64,000 bases of DNA from Bemisia tabaci (GCF_918797505.1 NC_092798.1:48320985-48384984); one strand, 5' to 3'; positions 23,943 to 37,400 are shown, counted from the first letter of the stretch. The notes: generated from the letters alone by a model not told the origin. Made by a program: numbers and translations.

Positions 23943-25258
23943 ATCAAAATGTGTCTTTCATTTTAAAGAATGATGTAAAATAAAATAGAAATTATTATTC
24001 TTGAAAATGAAAAGATATAGGAGTTAGGCTTCAAAATTTATTTTGAGTAGTTATTTTGAGATATTTTTCATTATCGAAACAAAGAACAAAAAAATTTGAA
24101 AAAAAATTAGAACGAATCAAAAGAAAACTCAGTAAGTAAAAAAAGGAAGAAATGACAGTACACTGGCTTGACAAATAACTTTCGATAGCTTTCCACCGTA
24201 CAATTTACAATTTACATTTAGAAAAAGTATATGCAGTCTAACAATATGTACAGTATTTACAGTATTTTTAACACTTCTAAATACTACAAAGGGGATATAA
24301 TTACAGCAATTGATAGAAATATAAGATTGAGGTCAATTGTTATACCCCTCAAAATGTAACCTTGGATTGGTGTTCACAGCATTAAGAGTGATAAATATGA
24401 TTGAGAGTGAATGTTAGAGAGAAATTGTATGTAATTTGAGTCCACCAGCTTGAAAATCAAGCATCTATTGTTACTGCTGGCAATTTTGAATCAGTGCTTA
24501 TAAAAAAGGCCGAGGTCTAATTTTTCAAACTTGTTTCTTTGGCATTTTTGATGGTTTTTTTTTACATGATATTTGCGATCTTGTGCATCCGTCATTTGCG
24601 TTCCAAGAAGCGGATTACTGCTGCTTTCTTTGATATCAAATATGGAACGGACAACCAAAGAGTTCCAAAATGCAAAAAAAAAAAAAAAAAAAAAAGACCA
24701 TTGTGAAAAATGAACTTCCGGTCTTCGTTAAAAGTACTGATTCTTTTGACAAACTATGGAAAGGGAAGTCCTAGGACGTTAAAGAAATGATCTTGTTTAA
24801 TTTGGCTGTAAAAAATAGACGGATTTAAGCTGTGAATTATTTACAAGCAAGGTTCCAAAGTTTTTCTCTTAGCTAAATTTATTGAATTGAAACATGAAAG
24901 CGTAAAGTCTTAAAATCTTCTTTAATGAGGATTTGCTTCTTTGGAAGAAAAAAAAGTTGTGAAAAAAAAAGAAGAAAAAAATCATAAATCGAAATGATTC
25001 TGGTATGGCTTCTCCAACGGCTGGTAAAATAATATCTGAATGAACCTGAAGGTCGTATAAATCCATAGAATGATGAACAGTTACCCATTCATGAAGTTAC
25101 TCCTCCGGCAAACCAGATTTACGCTACCGGAGAAAATTTTCTGCTGATTCAAATTAATATCTACATTGGTCTATCAAGTAAAACAAATGCACTCAAATGA
25201 TTGACATAAGAAATTATTGGCTTCTGAACTCTGAGGAAACAATGGAGGCCTCTTAAGG

Positions 25259-25428
25259 CTAAACATTAAGTTCTGTGTCCAGGAGTTTCTGTTTTTTACT
25301 GGTGCTATGGTTTTCAACGGTGAATTTATGGGAGGAGGTAGGACTATCACTTGTTTGGCCAAAGATCATCTCCATCATAACAGCTCGAAGGTGGTCGTCA
25401 TCCATTTCCATGTCCATTCCAGACTTAC
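25259..25428 (-). CDS. ZNF800: ZNF800-like coding exon 8 (terminal)
   Basis: Acceptor ...ttattttcag. Encodes KSGMDMEMDDDHLRAVMMEM to LLDTELNV then TAG. The phase matches the large exon. Confidence 0.85.
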
Positions 25429-28400
25429 CTGAAAATAATCAACAAACTCGAGTCAGATATGGCAGTTAGGTAGAAACAGATTGAAAAATGCAGCACTGAC
25501 TGGATAAAATGGCTGTATAGCAAGCTTTCAATACGTAGGGTGTCGTGAATAGTAAGACAGCTACTTCGAAAATTGATTCTTGAGGCCAAAATAATGAGTT
25601 TTTGTGCAATGGCACGGAAGAATGTTATACAGAAAATCATTCTTACTTCTGCCTAGAGAAATACGGGCGAGCAGATCACGCTCGATCACTGGAGCATGTA
25701 AAATTGTAGAATAGGGGCAGGATTTAAAAGGTTGAAAATTTCGCATGTTTTCACCTCAGTCCGAGTAGAGATTTGCAATTGATTGTTGATACAACAGATT
25801 AGTGACGGCAATTCGTCACTAATCTAAACATTGCGATTCAAGCAAAATTTTTGATTATTCAAGGAGAGAAAGGGGCTAGTCGGCTAGAGGACCACCAGAC
25901 AAGGTACAAATTTAAGCATTGTGATGCATGTTTCACGATTGGTGCAACGAGAATTACTGAGCAAAGTCCTGGCAAAGATGTAAACGTTTTTCGATGCATC
26001 AATTCAAACTCCCTGCTCGACAAAAGACCATTATTTACCTAAGTTAAATCGCACACTAAAGGTTACCTTTGCAGAGGCCTTTGCAGCTGTAGCCTTTGCA
26101 GTATGAAAAAGTGACAACCTCAGTATCGGTGCTTTGGCTCATCTATAGCATGTTGTTTACACTTTGAACGACAAGGAAAGAGAACAAACACTGTTTATTG
26201 AGGAGCCTGCCAAAATCGTTGTACTGAAAGATTTGATCTAAGTAGACTCAGGTATTTCATAAGAGTGCATGATTTTTTTTTTGTAACTAATGTTAATGTC
26301 TTGATTGGAAGTTTGAATAGAATTTTGAGAACAGTTAAATTTGCAGCCGGTCTGGTAGTCCATTCTGATTGATCACATCTTGTTTCTTGCTTCCACTCCT
26401 GATGAATCCATCCTTTTAAATTGGAAAAAGGCTTCAAAGATATCCCTGCTTTCCCTCGTGAAAGAATGAGAAGCTGTCCCAAATTTCTTCCTACTTGCTG
26501 CAAGACTTACAAGTTGGTAGAAGATTTTTCAACCTTTTACAATCATGCATTTATTGTAATCACAGGTTATTACTGCATTTTTATATTATTCACACTCGCA
26601 CAATCAGCAAATCTATAGTCTTCTGAATGGAAAAATATACTGTGCTTGGAGAAAATGATTACTTTCCCGTGAAACCCACGCCAACTTTTTGCCAAACTGC
26701 GACAAAGCACCTTTAAAGTGCAAGGAGAACGGATGTTAAACATTTTCTATAGCTAAAAAAGTAAAGATGGAAAAAGTAAGTGAATGGTTGAGGAAGGGAG
26801 AACAAGTTTTACTTCATCCGTGAGAACACAGAAACTAGGACTTCAGTCTCGGTTTTCATGAGAAGAGAGTTTGGGTTGAAGTTTAGATTAAAATTTCCTT
26901 CACCTCACAGGAAATTCAGCTCAGTCATAGGTATTTAGGCGGAAGTTTAGATTGAAACTCTCTTACACTACTTACGATATTATGCTGAGTCATAAGTGGA
27001 TTGCATTTTGCAAAAAGGAACCAAGAACATTCCAACATCGCTAAAATTAAGCAACCTTTTTTACCTTGCAAATATATACTGATCATCTAAAATGTTATAT
27101 TTACTCCCAAAAAACTATAAATTCAAGACAAAAATTACCGTTGTAAATTTAATTTGTTGCATGATTTCAGTGATTTTACTGCAAAGAATGTAAGTCGCAC
27201 AATCCTAGCAACACTGGAATGCTCTTGGTTCCTTTTTGCAAAATGTAATCCAAGTGTAAAGTAATTGATTCTTACCGTAAGCAGAAGATGATGGGTCAGC
27301 ATCCGTTGTATCATCGCAATGAGATTCGTCCAGAGAATCATCTTCATCATCATCTGTCATCATTGAAATATCACAGATTGTATACGTAACAGGACTAGCA
27401 AGGGTTCTTTCATCTGAATCTGGTGAAGGTGAGTCAACTGGCGATTTTGTGCTTGGATTCACTGATGTTTCTGGAGAGTCAGCCATTTCCAGTGATTCAG
27501 AAATCGACACTGGACTAGATGGAGCTTCTGGTGACAATGGTTCGTCAAGCAGACGGGACGTAATTGATGCTTCAGTGTTTACAGGAGAATTGGTTGGTTC
27601 CACATTTGGTTCCACATACTCCTCAAGAGTTACTTCAGTATTTGAGGACGGTTCACGAGGTATTCCTTCACTTAAATCTTTTGTTCTTTCGGGCGACTTG
27701 ACTTCATCATCTATGTTTAAATCTGAAGCTAAGCAGCTAGATCTTGAAATCGATTCATTCGTATTTCCCGCTCCTTTACCTGAACTTTGATCTTCGCTAG
27801 GACTAACACATTCTGTATTTATAACACGCGCTCTTTCAGAGCTTGTGTTGTTGGACTCATAGGGTTGTTGACTACAAGGAAAGCCTTCAAAATTTTCTTC
27901 GTCCGAACTGCTGACATCAATTATGTCACTATCACTCATGGAGCTATCAAGTTCTATACATTCTGGTTTGGTATCTGACTCTGTTGATTCTTCTATATTT
28001 TCTTTGGATGGAACGGAATTTTCTATATCTTTTGCCACTTCGAAAATATTTTTCAAAAGTGGTCCAGATCCATTGATTCTTTCTTTTCCGTTAAGTCTAT
28101 CGTTAAGTTCAGTTACTTTCCCTAGTAGGACACTGCCGTTATTAGCTGAAGTTGCGACAACAAACTTCCAGTCTTCTCTTGAGATCAGGTCGACAAAATC
28201 ATGAGCAACTTCTCCATTTTTGAATTTGTGCTCTTTCGTGACGTGCAGAATTAATTCGACTCTGTTGTACGCCTTGTATGTACACTCTGGCCACTTGCAG
28301 CGGAACTTGATCCAACGTCCATGCTCCGATATGTGCTGTAGGATGTTACTTGGGTCTGTATGACTATTACAGAGAAGACAAACACTGTCCGTTTTGTTGT

Positions 28401-31400
28401 AATAATCCGTGAGTTGCTTAACATGCTCCGGACAAGAGTGAGAAAAATTATAGACTTTCCCTGGTGCAGTCTTTTTCTTACAATTTGCGTACGTTGCTTT
28501 GACACCTTCCCTCCGAAAAACACACTCTCCATCATTTGACTTTTTGGACAACATTTTTTTGGCACTGATTCGTCTTTTGACTGGACAAGCTTTCTTCCGC
28601 TTGTTAGGTATACTTTCACTTGTAAATTCATCATTCGCTGACTCTATCCTGACAGAGCCTTCAAACGCTGTGTCATTAGAGCCGACGTTGGAGTCTGTTG
28701 AGCTAATACCTGGAATGTCATGCATATTAAGTTTGATTAAATCTTCATTTATCACAGAATCGCTACTAAAGTCCAGCCCAACGCTCATATCGTCTTGAGA
28801 TTCAGAGTCGTTGCCACTATCTGACCGGTTATTTCGTTTCTTAGTTAGCAAAGTTTCCAGACAAGTCTTCGACCTATCATGAGTTCTATCTTCATCAATC
28901 GTGATGACTTCAACCGGCGATGGTTTGGGGACCCGTTCCTCGGCCAACGAATTCGAGGACGTATTTTTGCAGTAGTCCATGCGTACCTGGATGCCAATTT
29001 TCTTCTCTGGAGCTTTGTCCTTAGCGCTCAGACTATCTTTGATCTGCGCCGGGGTGAGCGCTGTTAATGCAACAACAGGATGCAATTTCAGGTCGTCATT
29101 GTCAGACTTTGGTTGAAGGTCAGCTGGATTTGATAATTTTTCAGAGGTCACTCGGCATTGAATACTACTAATGCTACTAACGGAAACACGACTTTGGCAA
29201 ACACGGGAATGGGCTTTCAATGCTGCTCGTCGCTCAAATTTGCGACCACAACTTCCACAACGAAGTAGATCATCTTTCTCCAGCTGATCGAGCCACTCCT
29301 GAAAATTAAGGCAGAGAGTTAGCTTGCCTCCCAGACAAAAAACAGATGAAAGTATTTTTAAGCCAATTAAGCAAAATCGCTAGGTCCACTACCCTCAAGA
29401 GATTGAAAAAATAAACAAGTATTCTTTCTTACTTTCGCCTGAGAAACTTTGTTAACAAGTGTCATGCTGCTAAGCTACGGAAGAATGCTTTGTGAAAATT
29501 CAATAGTTATCAAATTTCCCTAGGTAAAACATTATTTTAAGGAAAGGTATGCATATAATACCTTGAAATTTTCAGATATTTCACATTAAATTGCAAGCAG
29601 TATTGTCAGCAAAATGTAAAGAAAATATTCACAATTTTTCCAGTATATTCGTTTTAATTGAGGGATATATGACAACGTCTGAAGGCTCATACGGCTTTCT
29701 TCCTTAGCATGATTATAATAAGAACTGTAATCAGATCTAAAAATCGCTAACAGGCTTAAAAATTTTACTATGTATTTTTGAGGTTCAACACTAGATAAAA
29801 TTAGTAGCTCGTCAAGAGAATTACGCTATGAGTGATGAGATCAAAACAAGCTGCAGTTAATTTGAATGGAACCTAAAGAGTGTCTGTCCACACTGCCAGA
29901 AAATACAGTTATAAGTCACTAAATGGTTTTACAAGAAAAATCGAATTCCGTCTCTACAATTTAGACTCTTTTGCAAGTCTTGTGTGCACATGCTTTTAAA
30001 AATTACTTCACGTAATTGAATTTGTTAAAAACTGAAAGTTACTAAAATTAAAATTTGAAATAGTAAAAACTCACGGTTTTTCAAGAGCAAAGGACCCTAC
30101 AACAAAACGGCCAGATCCGCCTGAACACAGTATCCTACAGTTTTCTCACGGATAAAAGAGAGTCTTCCCAGACACTCAAAACTCATCTTATTTTTTGCCT
30201 AGCCCCCAGAGAAAAGGGGGGAGAGGGGTTCAAAGTCAAAACCTTTAAAGTAGCATGACTCCTCAATGGTAAGTCGCAGAGAGACGATCTTGGTGTCAAA
30301 ATTTCCAGAAAAATGAGAGGTATCAGAATATATGTATAAAACTATTACTATTTCAAAATTTGACCTACTTTTGGGGGAATTATAGAGGGTCCCGCTTTCG
30401 TAAATTTTCGTTTTTCGAGATTTTCGGTCGTTTGGTTTGCACAGAGCAAAACAAAAACAATTCTAAATGAAAGTAGAGTGTTTAAGGTTTGAAACAAGCC
30501 AAAGTTCATCTTAGGGAAACGATTGGAAGCAGAGTTTCAAGTCTTTGAAGTTGACGCGGCGCGCAGGAACCTTGTATGTTCCGAATCTCAAGGTCACTTG
30601 CGCCCCTCGGATTGCTCGCAAGTGGCAAGTTTTTGTATTGTTATGCTTCTTTAAGTTGTTTTCTAAGTGAATCATTCAATGAAGACGGAATATTCAGAAT
30701 TTGTGAATTTTACACAATGGGCCTCCGGTGACAATTCCCACACTAACGTTAAAAAATTTGAGCTGCGTTCCAAATTGCTCCCTCAACAATAACTGGGGCT
30801 TGTTTTGAAGCTTAAGCCGTCTGCTTCTAAAAGAAAACTATTTGGCTTTAAAAAGTAGGATCTGGCAAGCGCTATAGCTTAGCTCAATTATAAAACTTTA
30901 AAATCAGGTATACTCCAAAAGGCATCTATGGGTTATAATTAGGAAATGGTTCAGTTCTGTATCGATCATAAGTATATTTGAACTGAGGATCCATGGTTTT
31001 TTCTAAATTTTGAGAGCAGAATCTTCATCGCAACAAATTTTTAATGAGATATGATCTACATAATGGTCGATACCTGTAGCCCTCTCTGGCTCTCTCGCTC
31101 CTCCTGTAAAATTCACAAATTCCAAATATTCCGTCTTCATTGAATGATTCACTTGAAGGACGACCTACAGAAGCATAAAAATACAAACTTCACTTGCGAG
31201 CAATCCGGGAGATGCAAGTGACCTTGCCACTCGGAACATACAAGGTTCCTGCGCGCCATGTCAACTTTAAAGACTCATAACTCTGCTTCCAATCGTTTCT
31301 CTAAGATGAACTTCAGCTTGTTTCAAACCTTAAACACTTTACTTTCATTTGAAATTGTTTTTGTTTTGCTCCGTGCAAACCAAACGACCGAAAATCTCGA

Positions 31401-34400
31401 AAATTGAAAATTTATGAAAGAAGGACCTTCTATAATTCCCCCAAAAGTAGGTCAAATTTTGATATAGTAATAATTTTATACATATATTCTGATAGCTCTT
31501 TACGATATCTTTCTGCGACTTACCGTTGAGGAGTTATGCTACGTTAAAGGTTTTGACTTTGACCTCCTCTCCCCCTTTTCCTTGGGGGCTAGGCAAAAAA
31601 TAAGACGAGTTTTGAGTGTCTGGGAAGACCCTCTTTCATCCCTGAGTAAATTGTAGGATTCCGCGTTTAGGCCGATTTGGCCGTTTTGTTGTAGGGTCCT
31701 TTGCCTGTAATGAATTATCCCTACCTTTTAAGACATGATTGGAGAAGTAGAAATAACATACAATACTTGCAAAGGCTCCACTCTCTCCTCACACTCCTTT
31801 GAAAAGACAAAGTATACAGGGTGTCCCGAGTCAAATGGCAGAAACTGCAGGGATCCATTCTTCAGACCTAAATGAGACTATTTTGATTGATTACATTTTC
31901 ATGTTTGAGCCAGTTTGAAGAGAAATATAGCCCCTCGAAAGGAGGGGTATCGTTAAGGGCCTTTTTTGGCCCCACCCTAAAATTCCTCAACTCTGCGATT
32001 TTTTGGTCATTGAAGGTCTATATTTTACGGAATGCACAATGGTTTTGTCATTTCCGGTCTATTTCGGGGTCTACCACTGGCCTAAACATGGGTCTGAAGG
32101 CCAATTTTGGCGAAAAATGCGGGTTTTTCAGCATTCGACGCGCTGTTTCGTAACGATCCCTTCGGAGGACAAAAAAATCCTTCAAGTATGTTCATTAGGG
32201 ATGTAAGAGAGTCACTTTGGCCAATTTTCGTCGATGTCAAACTTTGCGCTCATAGTTAAAAAAAACTTTTTAGAATTTTTCTTGTTTTTCATCATTATTT
32301 AAAATGGCTTAAAAAAGGCGACTCATCTTACACCAGAATTAAACTTTTTTGGCAGAAAATGGTCGTGGGTGGTCAAAACCTTCCTCTAAGAACTTTTTCC
32401 GATTTAAAGCCCCCCAAAAAAGCCGGTGTTGCCATATTTCATTGCCTAAAATCATAGAAAACCGAGTACTTATTTCAGTATTTGGGGGCTATTTCTCGTC
32501 GAGCTCATTCAGAAAAGTCCAAAAACCTTCATTTTTCATATGTTATGGCCAAATCACCAGTAATTACATACATTTATCTAACTACAGACCCTCCCATCGC
32601 GGCACGGCGTTGCCACATCATCGGGGAAAAATCGAGAAAAATCCACGTTTCCCTGGATTTGAGCCATTTTTTCGGATTATGCGGATGGAATAAAGTTGAA
32701 AGACTTGAAAAGTGCAGAACTGGTCAAACAACAAAGCGACATGGACTCAGCTTGACTCAGAGAGCCTCAATGATTTTCCTAGGCTTACTTTGGACGAACT
32801 GCGCCTGACCACCATGGGGATATATCAGCTGAAACCAGCCAAGTCATACACAGCTGAACACGAGAACAATGATGGATTGTATAAGCTATTCGTTCACAGA
32901 GAATGCACCGACGTCATCAGGGTGAAATTGCAGAGCCGCCATGTATCAGCCAAAAAATACCACCTTTGGATACAGTATCACCCCATGGGCATTTCTGGGT
33001 GGTATTGCCAGTGCAAAGTGGGCGCTAGAGTCGTCAGCTGCTGTGCGCCCATCGCATCTGTCATGTGGTACCTCGCTCATCGCAGACATAAGACAGAAGC
33101 ACAAAAAACCAAGCGTTTGTCAGATGAGTACGGGTAATTTCTTCAAGATTCCGCAACGGTAGCTCCAAATGAGTGGTCTGATGGAGAAGACGAGGAACCT
33201 GATGAAGAGGCGACAGATGAAGATGCAACTGGAGAGGAGTGAGGGAAACCAGTGAAGAGAGGATGGGGCAAAGAGGGCAGCAGTATTATTCGAGGGTAAG
33301 GACAATTTTAAATGCAAGTTTAATGTTGCTAAATGAAATGTGCGAAATGCGATATTAATAATATATGCGATAATAAATGCGAATTTAGGTGGAGTAGATA
33401 AAAAGTTACTGTTTTAAATTAATTTAGGGAAGCAGAATTCTGAACAATCGCTGCCGATAAGAGGGCTGGGGGAGGGAGGGGGGATGGTGGTGGTTGTCAG
33501 GGCGGGTAAAATTTCAGCATTGAGGACTCGCGATTCTGACACATGGCTTACTTTCTTTCGGACTTCAGATCTCGGCCAATGTTTGAAAGTCGCATCCTCT
33601 TGCGCAAATATCGTGCCTAGAAATCGTAAAAATATGGGTTGTCTATAAGCGCAATATATTAAAATAATAAATACCGGCACAAGGTATGATCCACTTGCAT
33701 CTCTGAATACTGCAATTTAAGTCTTTCAACTTTATTCCATCCGCATAATCCGAAAAAATGGCTCAAATCCAGGGAAACGTGGATTTTTCTCGATTTTTCC
33801 CTGCTTCTGTCTTATGTCTGTGATGAGCGAGGTACCACATGACAGATGCGATGTGCGCACAGCAGCTGACGACTCTAGCGCCCACTTTGCACTGGCAATA
33901 CCACCCAGAAATGCCCATGGGGTGATACTGTATCCAAAGGTGGTATTTTTTGGCTGATACATGGCGGCTCTGCAATTTCACCCTGATGACGTCGGTGCAT
34001 TCTCTGTGAACGAATAGCTTATACAATCCATCATTGTTCTCGTGTTCAGCTGTGTATGACTTGGCTGGTTTCAGCTGATATATCCCCATGGTGGTCAGGC
34101 GCAGTTCGTCCAAAGTAAGCCTAGGAAAATCATTGAGGCTCTCTGAGTCAAGCTGAGTCCATGTCGCTTTGTTGTTTGACCAGTTCTGCACTTTTCAAGT
34201 CTTTCAACTTTATTCCATCCGCATAATCCGAAAAAATGGCTCAAATCCAGGGAAACGTGGATTTTTCTCGATTTTTCCCCGATGATGTGGCAACGCCGTG
34301 CCGCGATGGGAGGGTCTGTAGTTAGATAAATGTATGTAATTACTGGTGATTTGGCCATAACATATGAAAAAATGAAGGTTTTTGGACTTTTCTGAATGAG

Positions 34401-37400
34401 CTCGACGAGAAATAGCCCCCAAATACTGAAATAAGTACTCGGTTTTCTATGATTTTAGGCAATGAAATATGGCAACACCGGCTTTTTTGGGGGGCTTTAA
34501 ATCGGAAAAAGTTCTTAGAGGAAGGTTTTGACCACCCACGACCATTTTCTGCCAAAAAAGTTTAATTCTGGTGTAAGATGAGTCGCCTTTTTTAAGCCAT
34601 TTTAAATAATGATGAAAAACAAGAAAAATTCTAAAAAGTTTTTTTTAACTATGAGCGCAAAGTTTGACATCGACGAAAATTGGCCAAAGTGACTCTCTTA
34701 CATCCCTAATGAACATACTTGAAGGATTTTTTTGTCCTCCGAAGGGATCGTTACGAAACAGCGCGTCGAATGCTGAAAAACCCGCATTTTTCGCCAAAAT
34801 TGGCCTTCAGACCCATGTTTAGGCCAGTGGTAGACCCCGAAATAGACCGGAAATGACAAAACCATTGTGCATTCCGTAAAATATAGACCTTCAATGACCA
34901 AAAAATCGCAGAGTTGAGGAATTTTAGGGTGGGGCCAAAAAAGGCCCTTAACGATACCCCTCCTTTCGAGGGGCTATATTTCTCTTCAAACTGGCTCAAA
35001 CATGAAAATGTAATCAATCAAAATAGTCTCATTTAGGTCTGAAGAATGGATCCCTGCAGTTTCTGCCATTTGACTCGGGACACCCTGTATACTTTGTCTT
35101 TTCAAAGGAGTGTGAGGAGAGAGTGGAGCCTTTGCAAGTATTGTATGTTATTTCTACTTCTCCAATCATGTCTTAAAAGGTAGGGATAATTCATTACAGG
35201 CAAAGGACCCTACAACAAAACGGCCAAATCGGCCTAAACGCGGAATCCTGAGGAATTTTAGGGTGGGGCCAAAAAAGGCTCTTAACGATACCCCTCCTTT
35301 CTAGAATTATTCTTTTCTTAAATTATAGCCTGTTATAAAATGGAATAACGTTAAATTTGGGGCCCAGAGGTCCTGCTATGCGATTTATCCTATTCTGGTG
35401 AAAAAAAAAAAAGGAGTAAAAACTGAAAACATGGAGGAGGGGGTTTAGGAGGGTCTCCTAGTGGAGAATCCTGAAGAGAATCAAAATGGCTCATACGAAA
35501 AATATCAGAAAATGAAATAATCTTATTTTGGTCAAAATTTATCCCTGAAGTTTCTACCATTTGATTTGGATAAGCCTGCACACACCGTGATCATAATTAC
35601 CTCGTTTTCCAAATTCCATTTCTCCTGATCTGTAATTTTTGGTTGGACTGTTTTCGTCTTGTCAGGCAATTCCTTAGTTGTTTTACCGGGTTTCAGAATT
35701 TTGGATTTAATTTGTAACCTTAGTTTCCGCACTTGCTCATTCGTTTTATGATGAACTGAAAATTGAAGAAAATTAGAATTTAAAGTACCAATCCAAAGAG
35801 AGAGAGAGAGAGAAAAAAACGTATACACATTGAAAACAGTTACGTCAATGAATGCACTAAGAGGGACTTAAAGCCAAGTTCCATGTGATGTACGTTCTGT
35901 GAAGTGGCAAAGGATCGAACTTAAGCTGGACCATTTTGAGGTAACAGGTGGTGGCAAAGTTCTTTTCACCTGCCGCAACCACACCATGCTCTTAATATAA
36001 AAATATGCATTTTGGCACTTGAGATGTAACCACAGTTGCCACAGAATTTGAAAAGTGAAATTCCCTGGCATTTCCCTGCTTTCCACGTCAGATTTTGGTT
36101 GAATTCCTTGACAATTGAAGATATGCCTGACAGTTAAGAAGACATCATTTGAAAAAAAAGTTAATGCTATATGATACGATAAAAAATAAGTAAATTGGGT
36201 AAGAGGATTTTCAATGTCACACTGACCGTATCCTAATTCTTGGTATCCAGCTAGATCCAATGATACTTTTTACCAGTTTTTCACATTGAGAAAATCTTTC
36301 GATTTTCTGAACTTAAAGAGTTTATTTTTCTCTCTGAACTTAAGATGTGCGTTTTATAAGGTGATTAATGAACATTCTAGGACTAAAAAGACCTGCAAAG
36401 AAGTTTCCGGATGAAAGATTCACTGATTTCTCACAAAAATTCTCTGACTAATTTAAACAATCTTCCTGATTTTTTTCTATTTCTTTAGAAAAAAAAAATT
36501 GCGTGACTACTCTTGGAAAGATAAATCTTGCGCTGCTCGAGACTGAACATACAACTCATTACTCATTACTCATAGACTGCTCATTCATACAAGACTAAAG
36601 ATGTACTGGTAGTATTTTAATGATTCTTGGAAATTTTAATACTTAAGTGTGGTTTCCTCTTCAAAAGGAAATCTTCCCTAACTTCTCCAGGTTTTTCCTG
36701 ACATTTGCCATCCTGAGTTTGTTAACTAAACAAAGGAAAATTATTAAAATAAATTATTCTATCATTGCGAGGATTTCCCGGTCTTGGAATGCTCTCCCGT
36801 CAGAATTGTTGAGCATCGATGAATTGGGTACTTCCAGGTACGCGCTGATGTCATGGAAAAGTCTGGGAGCTCCTATAAGGGAATTGCAAATCTTTTCAAG
36901 AAAATTGCCTTTTTGACCGAGCCCTTTTAACATCTGTCTTCCGGCAAGAGAAATGTGGTTAGAACGAGTGAGATGGGTAGGAGAAACAGAGTTTAGGAAA
37001 AGAGGGGATGCTGTGTTTTGGAATTTCAAGACTCAATTAAGCGCCAGACTTACCTTTGAATAAATGCCTATGAACACTCCAAGTATTAGGAAAACTGTCT
37101 TTGCAACAAGGGCACAAGTAACATTTCCTAGCTATTGCATGGATCTGTCGCTTGTGACGCTGAAGGACTTCGACAGTTGAGCAGAGAAGTCCGCCTGCAA
37201 CAAAATGATTGACTTGATCACTGGATAACCAATATTGTGTGGAGAAATAAAAAAAAAAGAGATAAATTAACTGTGAGGATAGGTTTCTTTGCTAAATGTA
37301 ACCGATCAAAATTTTGGTAAATATGATCACGTATGATGATAATGAGAAAACGAGCCTTGTTCATTTTTCAGTGCTCATGTGTGGAGATTGTACTTCTTTG

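Larger units (their letters stand above)
16119..25258. other. Intergenic region between convergent phafin and ZNF800 genes
   Basis: Must contain the 3' UTRs of both genes: phafin on plus after 16118, ZNF800 on minus below 25259. AATAAA-type hexamers occur on plus near 17313 and on minus near 24878, but which is used cannot be told. Apart from the elements listed separately, I see homopolymer tracts (C run at about 18455, A run at 24674-24695) and no supported gene. Confidence 0.5.
25429..27275. other. ZNF800-like intron 7
   Basis: Contains a perfect 12-bp-arm hairpin (25796-25825) and a dispersed repeat copy (25891-26065). Otherwise unremarkable. Confidence 0.6.
31655..35249. repeat. Inverted duplication with 1.45-kb near-identical arms
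   Basis: The left arm 31655-33100 is the reverse complement of 33803-35249 with only a few differences seen (a one-base T-run indel and scattered substitutions). The spacer is 33101-33802. The arms include the outer end of P1, about 110 bp of plain flank, and an element beginning TATACAGGGTGTCCCGAGTC. Because flank and P1 sequence are duplicated too, this is a segmental inverted duplication rather than simple terminal repeats. Confidence 0.92.
29299..35600. other. ZNF800-like intron 6, filled by two palindromes
   Basis: The largest ZNF800 intron here. Positions 29299-30087 show no recognised feature; 30088-31703 and 31655-35249 are the palindromic structures; 35304-35600 is ordinary intron. 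Confidence 0.75.

Noticed and set aside
27449..29067. Several 60-113-residue plus-strand frames
   Set aside because: Antisense shadows of the large Ser/Asp-rich ZNF800-like exon 7.
31887..33162. Multiple overlapping frames in the left arm (for example 31887-32153, 32349-32693)
   Set aside because: Repeated identically in the right arm because of the inverted duplication, with no protein-like composition except the SWIM-containing frame.
31815..35090. Interpretation of 31815-35090 as one transposon with 1.3-kb terminal inverted repeats
   Set aside because: The mirrored sequence extends past TACAGGGTGTCC into about 110 bp of flank and into P1, which target-site biology does not explain; an inverted segmental duplication fits better.
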